Source of the DNA: Streptomyces sp. CNQ-509
GTDB lineage: Bacteria; Actinomycetota; Actinomycetes; Streptomycetales; Streptomycetaceae
Direction of reading: 5' to 3'
DNA length: 64,000 nucleotides
NCBI RefSeq assembly: GCF_001011035.1
Contig: NZ_CP011492.1
Coordinates: 6,689,447 to 6,753,446 of the forward strand
Shown here: positions 55,293-62,552 of the stretch, in pieces
Layout of the letters: the number at the start of each line of letters is the position of its first letter
Numbering within the stretch: position 1 is the stretch's first letter
Position numbers and translations under genes: made by a program
The notes under the pieces: generated by a model
Seen by the model: the letters and a program-made list of their open reading frames with translations, nothing else
Database searches by the model: none
Told to the model about the DNA's origin: nothing

Positions 55293-55766
55293 ATGCGTGG
55301 AGCGTGGTGTGGGGTGGATCCAGTCTCGGTGGCGCTGCTGGCGGCGCTGGCTGGCGGCGCCGGTAGTGAGGCCGGACGGCAGGCTTGGACAGGGCTGAGT
55401 GCCTTGGTGCGGCGTCCGTTCCGGTGTGGCCAGGGAGATTCCCCCGAGGCTCCGGCGATCAGTTCCGGGGAGGCCGAGCTGACCAGGCTAGCGGAGGCGC
55501 CAACAGATCCGGCCCGCGCGCAGGCCCTGAGCACCGCCTTGGCAGTGCGGGCCGTGCTGGACGCAGATTTCTCTGCCGGTTTGCAGCGATGGCACGAGCA
55601 GGCGCGGCTGGTGCGCACCGGTGACGGTGAGGTGCACAACACGATCAGTGGTGGCACCTTCTCCGGCCCGGTGCTGCAGGGCCGGGATTTCTCCGGAGTC
55701 TCCTCCACCCCCCTGCCCCCGCCCGCGACTGCCCCCGGCGTCAGTACGCCGCCAGTAGACGACTGA
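55293..55766 (+). CDS. Putative NLR-partner effector with C-terminal amyloid-type motif
   Basis: A 157-residue protein. The N-terminal segment PVSVALLAALAGGAGSEAGR is a hydrophobic, Gly/Ala-rich helix that could insert in a membrane. The middle is helical (residues about 60-108). Residues 116-133 hold NTISGGTFSGPVLQGRDF, repeated in variant form near the N-terminus of the next protein. A Pro/Thr-rich tail ends it. The gene lies 5 bases before the NLR gene. In bacterial NLR systems such short partners carry a toxic or pore-forming domain and the same amyloid motif; that role is inferred here. The GTG at 55314 (VDPVSVAL) is an alternative start. Confidence 0.75.
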   Translation: MRGAWCGVDPVSVALLAALAGGAGSEAGRQAWTGLSALVRRPFRCGQGDSPEAPAISSGEAELTRLAEAPTDPARAQALSTALAVRAVLDADFSAGLQRWHEQARLVRTGDGEVHNTISGGTFSGPVLQGRDFSGVSSTPLPPPATAPGVSTPPVDD

Positions 55767-55771
55767 CCGGC

Positions 55772-58183
55772 ATGGCCGGGGCGGACGCGTTCGGCGAGGA
55801 CGGCGCGAGCGAGTCGATATCGAACAGGATCAGCGGCGGTGTCTTCTTCCATGCGGTGATCCAGGGTCGCGACATCACGGTGCAACTGCCCGCTGAGGTC
55901 ACCCCGGCGCTCTCGGCGCTGCCTGCTGGCAGCTCGGAGTTCATAGGCCGGGAGGCCGAGTTGGACGTCCTGCTGGACGTCCTCGACCCTTGTTCGACGG
56001 GCCGGACGGCCCTGTCTGTGGTCGCGGGCCTGCCGGGCGTGGGTAAGACGGAACTGGCCGTCCAGGCGGTGCGCGCGGCCCAGCATCGTGGCTGGTGTCC
56101 AGGAGGCGTACTCTTCGTCGATCTGCACGGCTACGACGGGCCACGACGGCTGACACCGGGTCAAGCCCTCGACGGCATACTGCGGGCGCTCGGCGTACCG
56201 GCCGAGCACATCCCGCCACGTCCCGACGACCGCTCACGCCTATACGCCTCCATCCTGACGGCCTACGCGCGGGACGGCCAGGCGCTGGCCGTAGTACTGG
56301 ACAACGCGTCGAGCGCCGAACAGGTTCGCCCCCTCCTGCCAGTCGACGACAGGACGCGTGCGATCGTCACTTCCCGGAATAGCCTGGCCACCCTGGATGC
56401 CCGGCTGCTCGATTTGGACGTGCTGGACGAGGAGACCTCGGTAGGGCTACTCGCGGGCATCCTGCGACGTGCCCGCGGTACCGACTACCGCACCGCCCGC
56501 GACCCGCAGACTGCCTATGCGATCGCCCGACTCTGCGGGTACCTCCCCCTGGCGTTGCGGATCGTTGGGGCGTTACTCGCCGAGGAACCCTCTCGTCCAC
56601 TGGCGGAGCTGGCGCGGGACCTTGAGGACGAGAGGGCCCGGCTCGCGGAGCTGGAGGTAGAGGACCTATCGATCCGTTCAGCCTTCGACCTGTCCTACCG
56701 GAGCCTGACGGGCCCCATCGCCGAGATGTTCCGGCTGCTGGCACTCCACCAAGGGCCTGACATCTCGACTGAAGCGGCCGCCGTACTCGGCCTCACGGAC
56801 GAGAGGGAGTCGCGCCAGGCATTGGAGTCTCTGGCCCGGGCCCACCTGCTGCACCATGGCGACACACGAGGTCGCTGGCGACTGCACGATCTAGTACGAC
56901 TCTTCTCCAGTGAACGCCTGGCGTCTGACACCCCGCCTGAGCAGCGCAAGGCGGCCGGGGAGCGGCTGGTGACGTTCTATCTGAACGGAATGCGCCAAGC
57001 CGCAGACATTCTGCGGCTGGACTCGCCGGTGACGCGCGACGAGGAGATCTACTTCGACCCTCGCTCGGATCCGGACGACACCGCGACCGAGCGGTTCCGG
57101 GAGCACTTCCGCTCGACTGTCCGGATGGCTGTCGAAGTCCTCAGCGAGCAGATGCCCGACCCGCTGCCATTTCGAGACGCCGCCGGATCGGATCCGGAGC
57201 GCCTGCTGCGCCGCGACTCCCTCGGCGAGGCCCGGCGTTCCGAGGTGGCGGGGGTCCTCACCTGGCTCGAATCCGAGCGCGCGAACCTACTGGCGACCGC
57301 CGCCCACACCACATCGTCGAACCAGGGGGTTGGTCTCACCGGACTGCTGGCGTCGCTGGCCAGTTTGCTGCGAGATGTCGCGGAAGCCATGCGATGGGAT
57401 TCGGAGGTCGGGGCGATGGCCTCTGAGGCCCACTGGCAGGCGGCCGCACTTCACCGGGGCCTCGCTGATCAGCGTGCGGAGGCGGTGCACCTCAACAACA
57501 GTGCCGTCATGGCCGAGCGGCCGGGCAAGCAGAGCGTCGAACGGCAGGCGAGGGCCGTCGAACTCTTCGAGGGGCTCGGGGACCTCGTCGCTCATGCGAC
57601 AGCCCTCGCTAACCTCGGCACCGCCCTCCACTTACTGGGCCAGTACGAGGGGGCCGCCGCAGCACGGCGGCTGGCCGCAGACGAGTTTCACCAGGCCAGA
57701 AGCACGAACGGTCTGGGCGAGCAACTGGTCCGACGGGGGATCTCCCTGCGTGCGGCCGGGCGGATTGAGGACGCCGTCGATGCGTTCGGCCTAGCGGCCA
57801 GTGTCTTCGACAGCAACCGCTCCCTCCAGGGCGAGGACTACGCCCTCGAAGCCCTCGCGGAGCTGCTGGACGGCGTGACCGAGCCCGCCCTCTCCGCGTC
57901 GGTGCTCGGCAAGGCCACCGATATCTTCGGTCGCGCCGGCGAGGTCTACAAGCAGGGGTTCGCACTCATCAACCTGGGTCTGGCTCTGCGTCACCTGGGC
58001 CGCGACAACGAGGCGGCCACGACCCTGCGACGGGCGGACAGGTTCTTCGCCCCTTTCGTCGACGAGACCTGGGCAGCGGAGCCCTCGGAGCGGGTCCGGC
58101 GGTTCCTGGCCGACCCGACGCCGACAACTGGCCAGGACTGGTGGGCCCAGCGCCACCGCTTCGCCCGCTGGCGCCGTCCCTGA
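55772..58183 (+). CDS. NLR-type STAND ATPase (NB-ARC with TPR-like repeats)
   Basis: An 803-residue protein. Residues 18-35 hold the motif NRISGGVFFHAVIQGRDI, shared with the upstream protein. The NB-ARC ATPase starts near 55 (FIGREAELDVLLDVL), with Walker A G86-L-P-G-V-G-K-T93, Walker B AVVLDNA (Asp177) and LCGYLPLALRIVGALLAEEP as the GLPL-type motif. A winged-helix region follows, and helical TPR-like repeats fill about 500-780 (HATALANLGTALHLLGQYEG, GFALINLGLALRHLGRDNEA). It would sense a signal through the repeats and recruit its partner by the N-terminal motif. It carries two TTA codons (56573, 57632), so translation may need the bldA tRNA. Confidence 0.88.
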   Translation: MAGADAFGEDGASESISNRISGGVFFHAVIQGRDITVQLPAEVTPALSALPAGSSEFIGREAELDVLLDVLDPCSTGRTALSVVAGLPGVGKTELAVQAVRAAQHRGWCPGGVLFVDLHGYDGPRRLTPGQALDGILRALGVPAEHIPPRPDDRSRLYASILTAYARDGQALAVVLDNASSAEQVRPLLPVDDRTRAIVTSRNSLATLDARLLDLDVLDEETSVGLLAGILRRARGTDYRTARDPQTAYAIARLCGYLPLALRIVGALLAEEPSRPLAELARDLEDERARLAELEVEDLSIRSAFDLSYRSLTGPIAEMFRLLALHQGPDISTEAAAVLGLTDERESRQALESLARAHLLHHGDTRGRWRLHDLVRLFSSERLASDTPPEQRKAAGERLVTFYLNGMRQAADILRLDSPVTRDEEIYFDPRSDPDDTATERFREHFRSTVRMAVEVLSEQMPDPLPFRDAAGSDPERLLRRDSLGEARRSEVAGVLTWLESERANLLATAAHTTSSNQGVGLTGLLASLASLLRDVAEAMRWDSEVGAMASEAHWQAAALHRGLADQRAEAVHLNNSAVMAERPGKQSVERQARAVELFEGLGDLVAHATALANLGTALHLLGQYEGAAAARRLAADEFHQARSTNGLGEQLVRRGISLRAAGRIEDAVDAFGLAASVFDSNRSLQGEDYALEALAELLDGVTEPALSASVLGKATDIFGRAGEVYKQGFALINLGLALRHLGRDNEAATTLRRADRFFAPFVDETWAAEPSERVRRFLADPTPTTGQDWWAQRHRFARWRRP

Positions 58184-58284
58184 ACAACAGACCTCAAAAC
58201 CGTCCCGTCGCGGCCAGCCACCTGCCGGGCGACCACCCAGGCGCAGTCTCAGTTCGAAACGGTGGAACCGGACCAGATCGACTG

Positions 58285-60129
58285 AGCTTGACTCTGTCGG
58301 GGATCTTGGGGTTCCCGTGGTCAGGTGCCCAGGGTGCGCCAGGACTTCGGCCGGTGTATCCCGCGGTGGTCGAGGTAGCTCTGGAAGGCTGTCGGGCGCC
58401 GGGACATGGAGGTTTCCCCGGCTGGTGGCCGACCGCTCAGGCGCTCGATGTTCACGGCGATTGCTGTCAGGACGTGCTGGACGTGTGCCTTGCCGTGCCC
58501 TCGGTAGCGGCAGCGCCGCATGCCGTGTCCGTAGGCGAACTCGTTGACCGTGCCCTCGACCCCGGAACGGACCGCGTAGCGTGCCTTCCACTCCGGTGTC
58601 TGCTGCTCGGCGCGGATGCGAAGTTGCAGGTCGCGGTGCTCTCGCGGGGGGAAGCCCACCTTGCGGGCGTCGTCGGCGGTGGAGGTGCACCGCGGACGGT
58701 CCGGGCAGGGACGGCACTGGGACTTGGTGAACCGGGCGATGATCAGCGGGGCAGCGGTGGGCGAGGAGGTCGGGTAGGGGCCGTGCCAGCCCGCGCTGAC
58801 TTGTCCTCTCGGGCAGATGACCTGCCGCTTGTCGTAGTCGATGTGGAAGTCGTCCCGGGCGAAGCCCTCGTTCTGGCGGTGCTGACGGGTGGGGTTGCTC
58901 TTCAGTGGCCCGGAGACGGTGACTTGGTGTTCCCAGGTGGCCTGGTGCAGGTGGGGCAAGGCGGTGTAGCCGGCGTCGACCAGGTGCTCGGCGGGCAGCA
59001 GTCTGCGTCGGGCCAGGCGGGTGTGGATGCCGGGCAGGACCTGGCTGTCGTGGGTGGTGGCCTCCGTGGTGGCCACGTCCGTGATCACGTTGGGGGTGTC
59101 AGGAGCGCAGGTCTCGGTCAGATGGGCGGTGAACCCCTTCCAGCTGATGATGTGCCCGTGGCGCGCGTAGCGGGCCGAGATGTCGTAGGGCGAGACGATC
59201 GCCCGGGCCGAGGGCGGCAGTCCGGGCCCGTCCTCCTTCTCGGCGGTGCGCCAGCGCAGGCGCCCTGCGGCATCCTGATGGTAGTTCTGCACCATGATCT
59301 GCCGCAGGGCCTGGACGCGCGGTCCGTGTGCGCGGCCCGCGCCGTGCCGGTAGAGGTGGTCCAGGAGGCGAACGGCATCGTTTCCGGCGGCGAGGATCCG
59401 GGTCATGGGCTTGGTGGGGTTCTTGCCCAGGCGGACCGGGCGGCCGTAGCGCACGGCCCAGTCGTCGTCGACCAGGTCGTCCAGCAGGTGGGGTGCGGTA
59501 GCGGAAACTTCTTCGAGGGCGGCCCGGACGGCCTCAGTGACCAGTTCCAGGCGGGTCAGGTCGCGTACCGCGGCCAGGACGTGGGTGGAGTCGGTGCGCT
59601 GCGTGGTGCGTTCGCGCACCAGCCCGGCCTCCTTGAGGCGGGCCAGCGCAAGGTCGAGGAGACGGTCCGCACGGTCGTCTTCGGCCAGCCGGTCGCGGAA
59701 GTCGGTCAGCACGCTGTGGTGGAAGCCGGGGTCGTCCAGTTCCATGGCGAGGGCGTACTTGAAGTCGATGCGGCAGCGGACCGCCTCGGCGGCCTGCCGG
59801 TCCGACAGGCCGAGCAGGAACTGCAGCACACAGACGGTGGCCAGCTGGGCGGGCGAGAGGCCGGGACGTCCGTCCCGTGGGTACCAGTCGACGAAGTCCT
59901 CGTCACGCCACAGGCCATCGAGGCGGTCACGCACCCATATCGCCGTCGTTCCGCCCGGGTTGCTCGCCCGCGCGATCTGCGCGGTCAGAGTCGGAACCTG
60001 TTCACCGGAACGGGGGCGGAGCGACAACGGACACCTCGACGACGGCATCGGCCTACGGAACAGCCCGAGCATGCCCGCTGATCATGCTGTCGCACCGGGA
60101 AACCTCAAGATCCCCGACAGAGCCAAGCT
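58285..60129 (-). mobile_element. IS1182-type element, complete copy
   Basis: A 1.85-kb element with terminal inverted repeats: AGCTTGACTCTGTCGGGG at the left end and, on the minus strand, AGCTTGGCTCTGTCGGGG at the right end, both continuing into ATCTTG. It encodes one intact transposase. The exact outer limit may include one to three more bases (TTAGCTT/CTGAGCTT). I could not see a convincing target-site duplication. It is inverted relative to the truncated copy at 50603-51959. Confidence 0.9.
58321..60072 (-). CDS. IS1182-family transposase
   Basis: A 583-residue transposase, full length for the family. N-terminal DUF772-like part: YPRDGRPGLSPAQLATVCVL and LSDRQAAEAVRCRIDFKYAL. The catalytic domain includes RTTQRTDSTHVLAAVRDLTR, TDVATTEATTHDSQVLPGIH and LLPAEHLVDAGYTALPHLHQ. 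A Cys-rich stretch follows (SQCRPCPDRPRCTSTADDAR), and the C-terminus carries the last acidic residue in RYAVRSGVEGTVNEFAYGHG. All expected parts are present, so it should be able to mobilise both itself and the truncated copy. Confidence 0.95.
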   Translation of the reverse strand: MLGLFRRPMPSSRCPLSLRPRSGEQVPTLTAQIARASNPGGTTAIWVRDRLDGLWRDEDFVDWYPRDGRPGLSPAQLATVCVLQFLLGLSDRQAAEAVRCRIDFKYALAMELDDPGFHHSVLTDFRDRLAEDDRADRLLDLALARLKEAGLVRERTTQRTDSTHVLAAVRDLTRLELVTEAVRAALEEVSATAPHLLDDLVDDDWAVRYGRPVRLGKNPTKPMTRILAAGNDAVRLLDHLYRHGAGRAHGPRVQALRQIMVQNYHQDAAGRLRWRTAEKEDGPGLPPSARAIVSPYDISARYARHGHIISWKGFTAHLTETCAPDTPNVITDVATTEATTHDSQVLPGIHTRLARRRLLPAEHLVDAGYTALPHLHQATWEHQVTVSGPLKSNPTRQHRQNEGFARDDFHIDYDKRQVICPRGQVSAGWHGPYPTSSPTAAPLIIARFTKSQCRPCPDRPRCTSTADDARKVGFPPREHRDLQLRIRAEQQTPEWKARYAVRSGVEGTVNEFAYGHGMRRCRYRGHGKAHVQHVLTAIAVNIERLSGRPPAGETSMSRRPTAFQSYLDHRGIHRPKSWRTLGT

Positions 60130-60203
60130 AACACCCTGGCCGCGGACCGGGTGTTCGGCTGGAGTACTAGGCACGCCGCGGTCGGGACCCTACGTTGGAG
60201 CGC

Positions 60204-60404
60204 ATGGCGGATGAGGTGATCGACGTCGTGATCGACCCGGACGGGACGCTGACCATGTCGGTGCGTGGGGTCGCGGGTATGGCTTGCCTGGCCGACACCG
60301 AGGGCCTGGTGGACCTGCTGGGCGGGGAGATCGAGTCGCGGGAGCTGACCGACGAGGCGTATGCCGACTCCGAGCAGGAGGCCCACGATCGGCTCTGGCA
60401 GTAG
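60204..60404 (+). CDS. DUF2997-family small protein
   Basis: A 66-residue acidic protein: ADEVIDVVIDPDGTLTMSVR, GVAGMACLADTEGLVDLLGG and EAYADSEQEAHDRLWQ. This matches DUF2997, a small family usually found next to a DUF1257 (Ycf35-like) gene and an AAA+ ATPase in cyanobacteria and actinobacteria. It starts 75 bases after the IS end and opens the cassette that runs to the window end. GGAG precedes the ATG closely; the TTG three codons earlier is an alternative start. Function unknown. Confidence 0.8.
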   Translation: MADEVIDVVIDPDGTLTMSVRGVAGMACLADTEGLVDLLGGEIESRELTDEAYADSEQEAHDRLWQ

Positions 60405-61005
60405 CGGGTCACGCACGACTGGGGCGCACACGCTGTGGCGGGTGCACGGCGTGTTGCCGCGCAGTCTGGCGAACGGCCCGGGAGAGCGGTTCGTCGTCTG
60501 GAGTCAGGGCTGTCCGCTGGCTTGCCCCGGATGCTTCAACCCCGACACGCATGCCACCGATGGCGGTGGCACCAGATCCGTAGGTGGTCTGCTCGACGCG
60601 GTACGTGCCCAGGTGCCCGGCATCGAGGGGGTCACGCTGACCGGTGGTGAGCCGCTGGCCCAGCCGGAGGCGGTCGCGGCGTTCTGTGCCGGGCTGCGGG
60701 GCGAGCCCGCTTTCGGCGACCTGGGCATCATCGTCCTGACCGGGTTCACCCGTACCGAGATCGACGCCGATCCGGCCAGGTTGGCCGCGGTCGCCGCCGC
60801 GGACCTGGTCGTCGCCGGCCGGTACAACCAGTCGCAGCGGCTGGCTTCCGGGTTACGTGGGTCGGCGAACAAGGAGTACCTGTACCGCACCGGGCGGTAC
60901 CGCGGCCTGGACTTGGGAGGGGTCCCGGAGGTCGAGGTCCACATTGGGGGCGACGGGACCATCACCGGCACCGGGATGGCCGACCTGCGAGGGGGCGACT
61001 GGTGA
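60361..61005 (+). CDS. Radical-SAM activase-like protein (single 4Fe-4S domain)
   Basis: A protein of up to 214 residues. VVWSQGCPLACPGCFNPDTH contains C-x3-C-x2-C, the cluster-binding motif of radical-SAM enzymes; VTLTGGEPLAQPEAVAAFCA is the GGE motif for SAM binding. GIIVLTGFTRTEIDADP and LVVAGRYNQSQRLASG follow, as in anaerobic ribonucleotide-reductase-activase-like (NrdG/QueE-size) proteins. The ATG at 60361 overlaps the previous gene by 44 bases; an in-frame GTG at 60442 would leave 187 residues and avoid the overlap. A TTA codon is at 60853. Its stop overlaps the GTG of the ATPase gene. Confidence 0.85.
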   Translation: MPTPSRRPTIGSGSSGSRTTGAHTLWRVHGVLPRSLANGPGERFVVWSQGCPLACPGCFNPDTHATDGGGTRSVGGLLDAVRAQVPGIEGVTLTGGEPLAQPEAVAAFCAGLRGEPAFGDLGIIVLTGFTRTEIDADPARLAAVAAADLVVAGRYNQSQRLASGLRGSANKEYLYRTGRYRGLDLGGVPEVEVHIGGDGTITGTGMADLRGGDW

Positions 61006-62540
61006 CGATCGCGGACGAGATCCGGCTGTACCTGCGTGCGCGTGTTGCGTTGATCGTGCTGGTAACCGTCGAGGAGCAGCGCGCGCTCGACGTCCTGGAC
61101 GAGGTACGCGCCGCCCGCGACTCCGCCTCGGATCTCGTGAGCTGGGACGTCGCCGAGCGGTTCGCGTCCGTCCAGGGCAGGCAACTCCCGGACGCCGTCG
61201 ACCCGATCGTCGCCCTCGACAAGATCAAGACGCTCGCACAGGAATCACCGGAGCGCCGGGACCTTTACGTCCTCAAGGACTTTCACGAGTTCTGGGCCAG
61301 GGATCCCCGGGTCAGGCGCAAGTTGCGTACGCTCGCCCAGCAACTCGTCTTCACCGGCGCGTCGTTGGTCGTCACCACCCCGGAACGTACCGTCCCGGCA
61401 GAGCTGCGCGACGACGCGGTGCTGGTCGAGATGCCGCTGCCGGCCGCCGATGCGCTGCGCGCCGCCCTCGACGTACTCATCGACGACACCGCGGGCGTGC
61501 GGTCCCGGCTCACCGAGCACGGCCGGGCCCGGCTGGCGCAGGCCGCGCTCGGGCTGACCGCGGCGCAGGCTCGGCGTGCGTTCGCCAAGGCCATCGTGCG
61601 CGACAAGGTGCTGGACGACCGGGGCATCGACGCCGTGGTCGCGGAGAAGAAGGCGATCATCCGGGAGAGCCAGGCGCTGGAGTTCTACGCCGCCGAGGAG
61701 ACACCCGACGACGTCGGCGGTCTCGATGAGCTGAAGAAGTGGCTGGCGCTGCGCGAACGGGCGTTCACCGAGGAAGCGGCTGCTTTCGGGCTGCCCGCGC
61801 CGAAGGGTCTCGCGCTGATCGGCATCCCGGGCACCGGCAAGAGCCTGACCGCGAAGATGATCGGCGGCCTGTGGAGGCTCCCGCTGCTGCGCCTGGACAT
61901 CGGTGCGCTCTTCGGCTCGCTGGTCGGCGAGTCCGAGGAGCGGGTACGCCGTGCGCTGCAACTCGCCGAGACGGTGGCGCCCTGCGTGCTGTGGATCGAC
62001 GAGGTGGAGAAGGGCCTGGCCGGCGGCGGGCTGGACGGCGGCACCGCGCAGCGGGTGTTCGGCACCATTCTGACCTGGATGCAGGAGAAGACTGACCCGG
62101 TGTTCGTCGTCGCCACCGCCAACGACGTGACCGCGCTGCCGCCGGAGACGCTGCGCCGGGGCCGGTTCGACGAGATCTTCTTCCTTGATCTGCCGACGGA
62201 GCCGGAACGCCGCGAGATCATCGCGGTACACCTGCGCAAACGCCGCCGTGACCCCGGCACGTTCGACGTGCACCGCCTTACGCGGCTCGCCGACGGCTAC
62301 ACCGGCGCGGAGCTTGAGCAGGCCATCGTGGACGCTCTGTACCACGCCTTTGCCGCCGACCGGGACATCTCCGACGACGACCTGGCCGCCGCGATCGCCC
62401 GCACGGTGCCGCTGTCCCGCTCGCAGCGCGAGGTGATCGAGCGGCTTCGCGGTTGGCTGCGCGAGGGCCGCGCCCAGTCCGCGTCCTTCGCCGAAGCAGA
62501 CCTGGCCGCCCGGTCGCAGGTCCGCCTCGAACTGAGCTGA
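61002..62540 (+). CDS. Ycf46-like AAA+ ATPase
   Basis: A 512-residue AAA+ protein. The N-terminal half (residues 1-225) is a degenerate ATPase-like domain (ALIVLVTVEEQRALDVLDEV, DLYVLKDFHEFWARDPRVRR) as in plastid and cyanobacterial Ycf46. The C-terminal AAA module has Walker A GIPGTGKS (274-281), Walker B CVLWIDE (328-334), ATANDVTALPPETLRRGRFD (arginine finger region) and the lid GYTGAELEQAIVDALY. It is coupled to the radical-SAM gene by a GTGA overlap. Its substrate is unknown; remodelling a partner in this cassette is likely. Confidence 0.9.
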   Translation: MTIADEIRLYLRARVALIVLVTVEEQRALDVLDEVRAARDSASDLVSWDVAERFASVQGRQLPDAVDPIVALDKIKTLAQESPERRDLYVLKDFHEFWARDPRVRRKLRTLAQQLVFTGASLVVTTPERTVPAELRDDAVLVEMPLPAADALRAALDVLIDDTAGVRSRLTEHGRARLAQAALGLTAAQARRAFAKAIVRDKVLDDRGIDAVVAEKKAIIRESQALEFYAAEETPDDVGGLDELKKWLALRERAFTEEAAAFGLPAPKGLALIGIPGTGKSLTAKMIGGLWRLPLLRLDIGALFGSLVGESEERVRRALQLAETVAPCVLWIDEVEKGLAGGGLDGGTAQRVFGTILTWMQEKTDPVFVVATANDVTALPPETLRRGRFDEIFFLDLPTEPERREIIAVHLRKRRRDPGTFDVHRLTRLADGYTGAELEQAIVDALYHAFAADRDISDDDLAAAIARTVPLSRSQREVIERLRGWLREGRAQSASFAEADLAARSQVRLELS

Positions 62541-62552
62541 ACGGAGGCCGCC

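Noticed and set aside
50603..60129. Target-site duplication around the IS pair
   Set aside because: The bases outside 50603 and 60129 do not match as a direct repeat, and the AGCT at the ends belongs to the terminal repeats.
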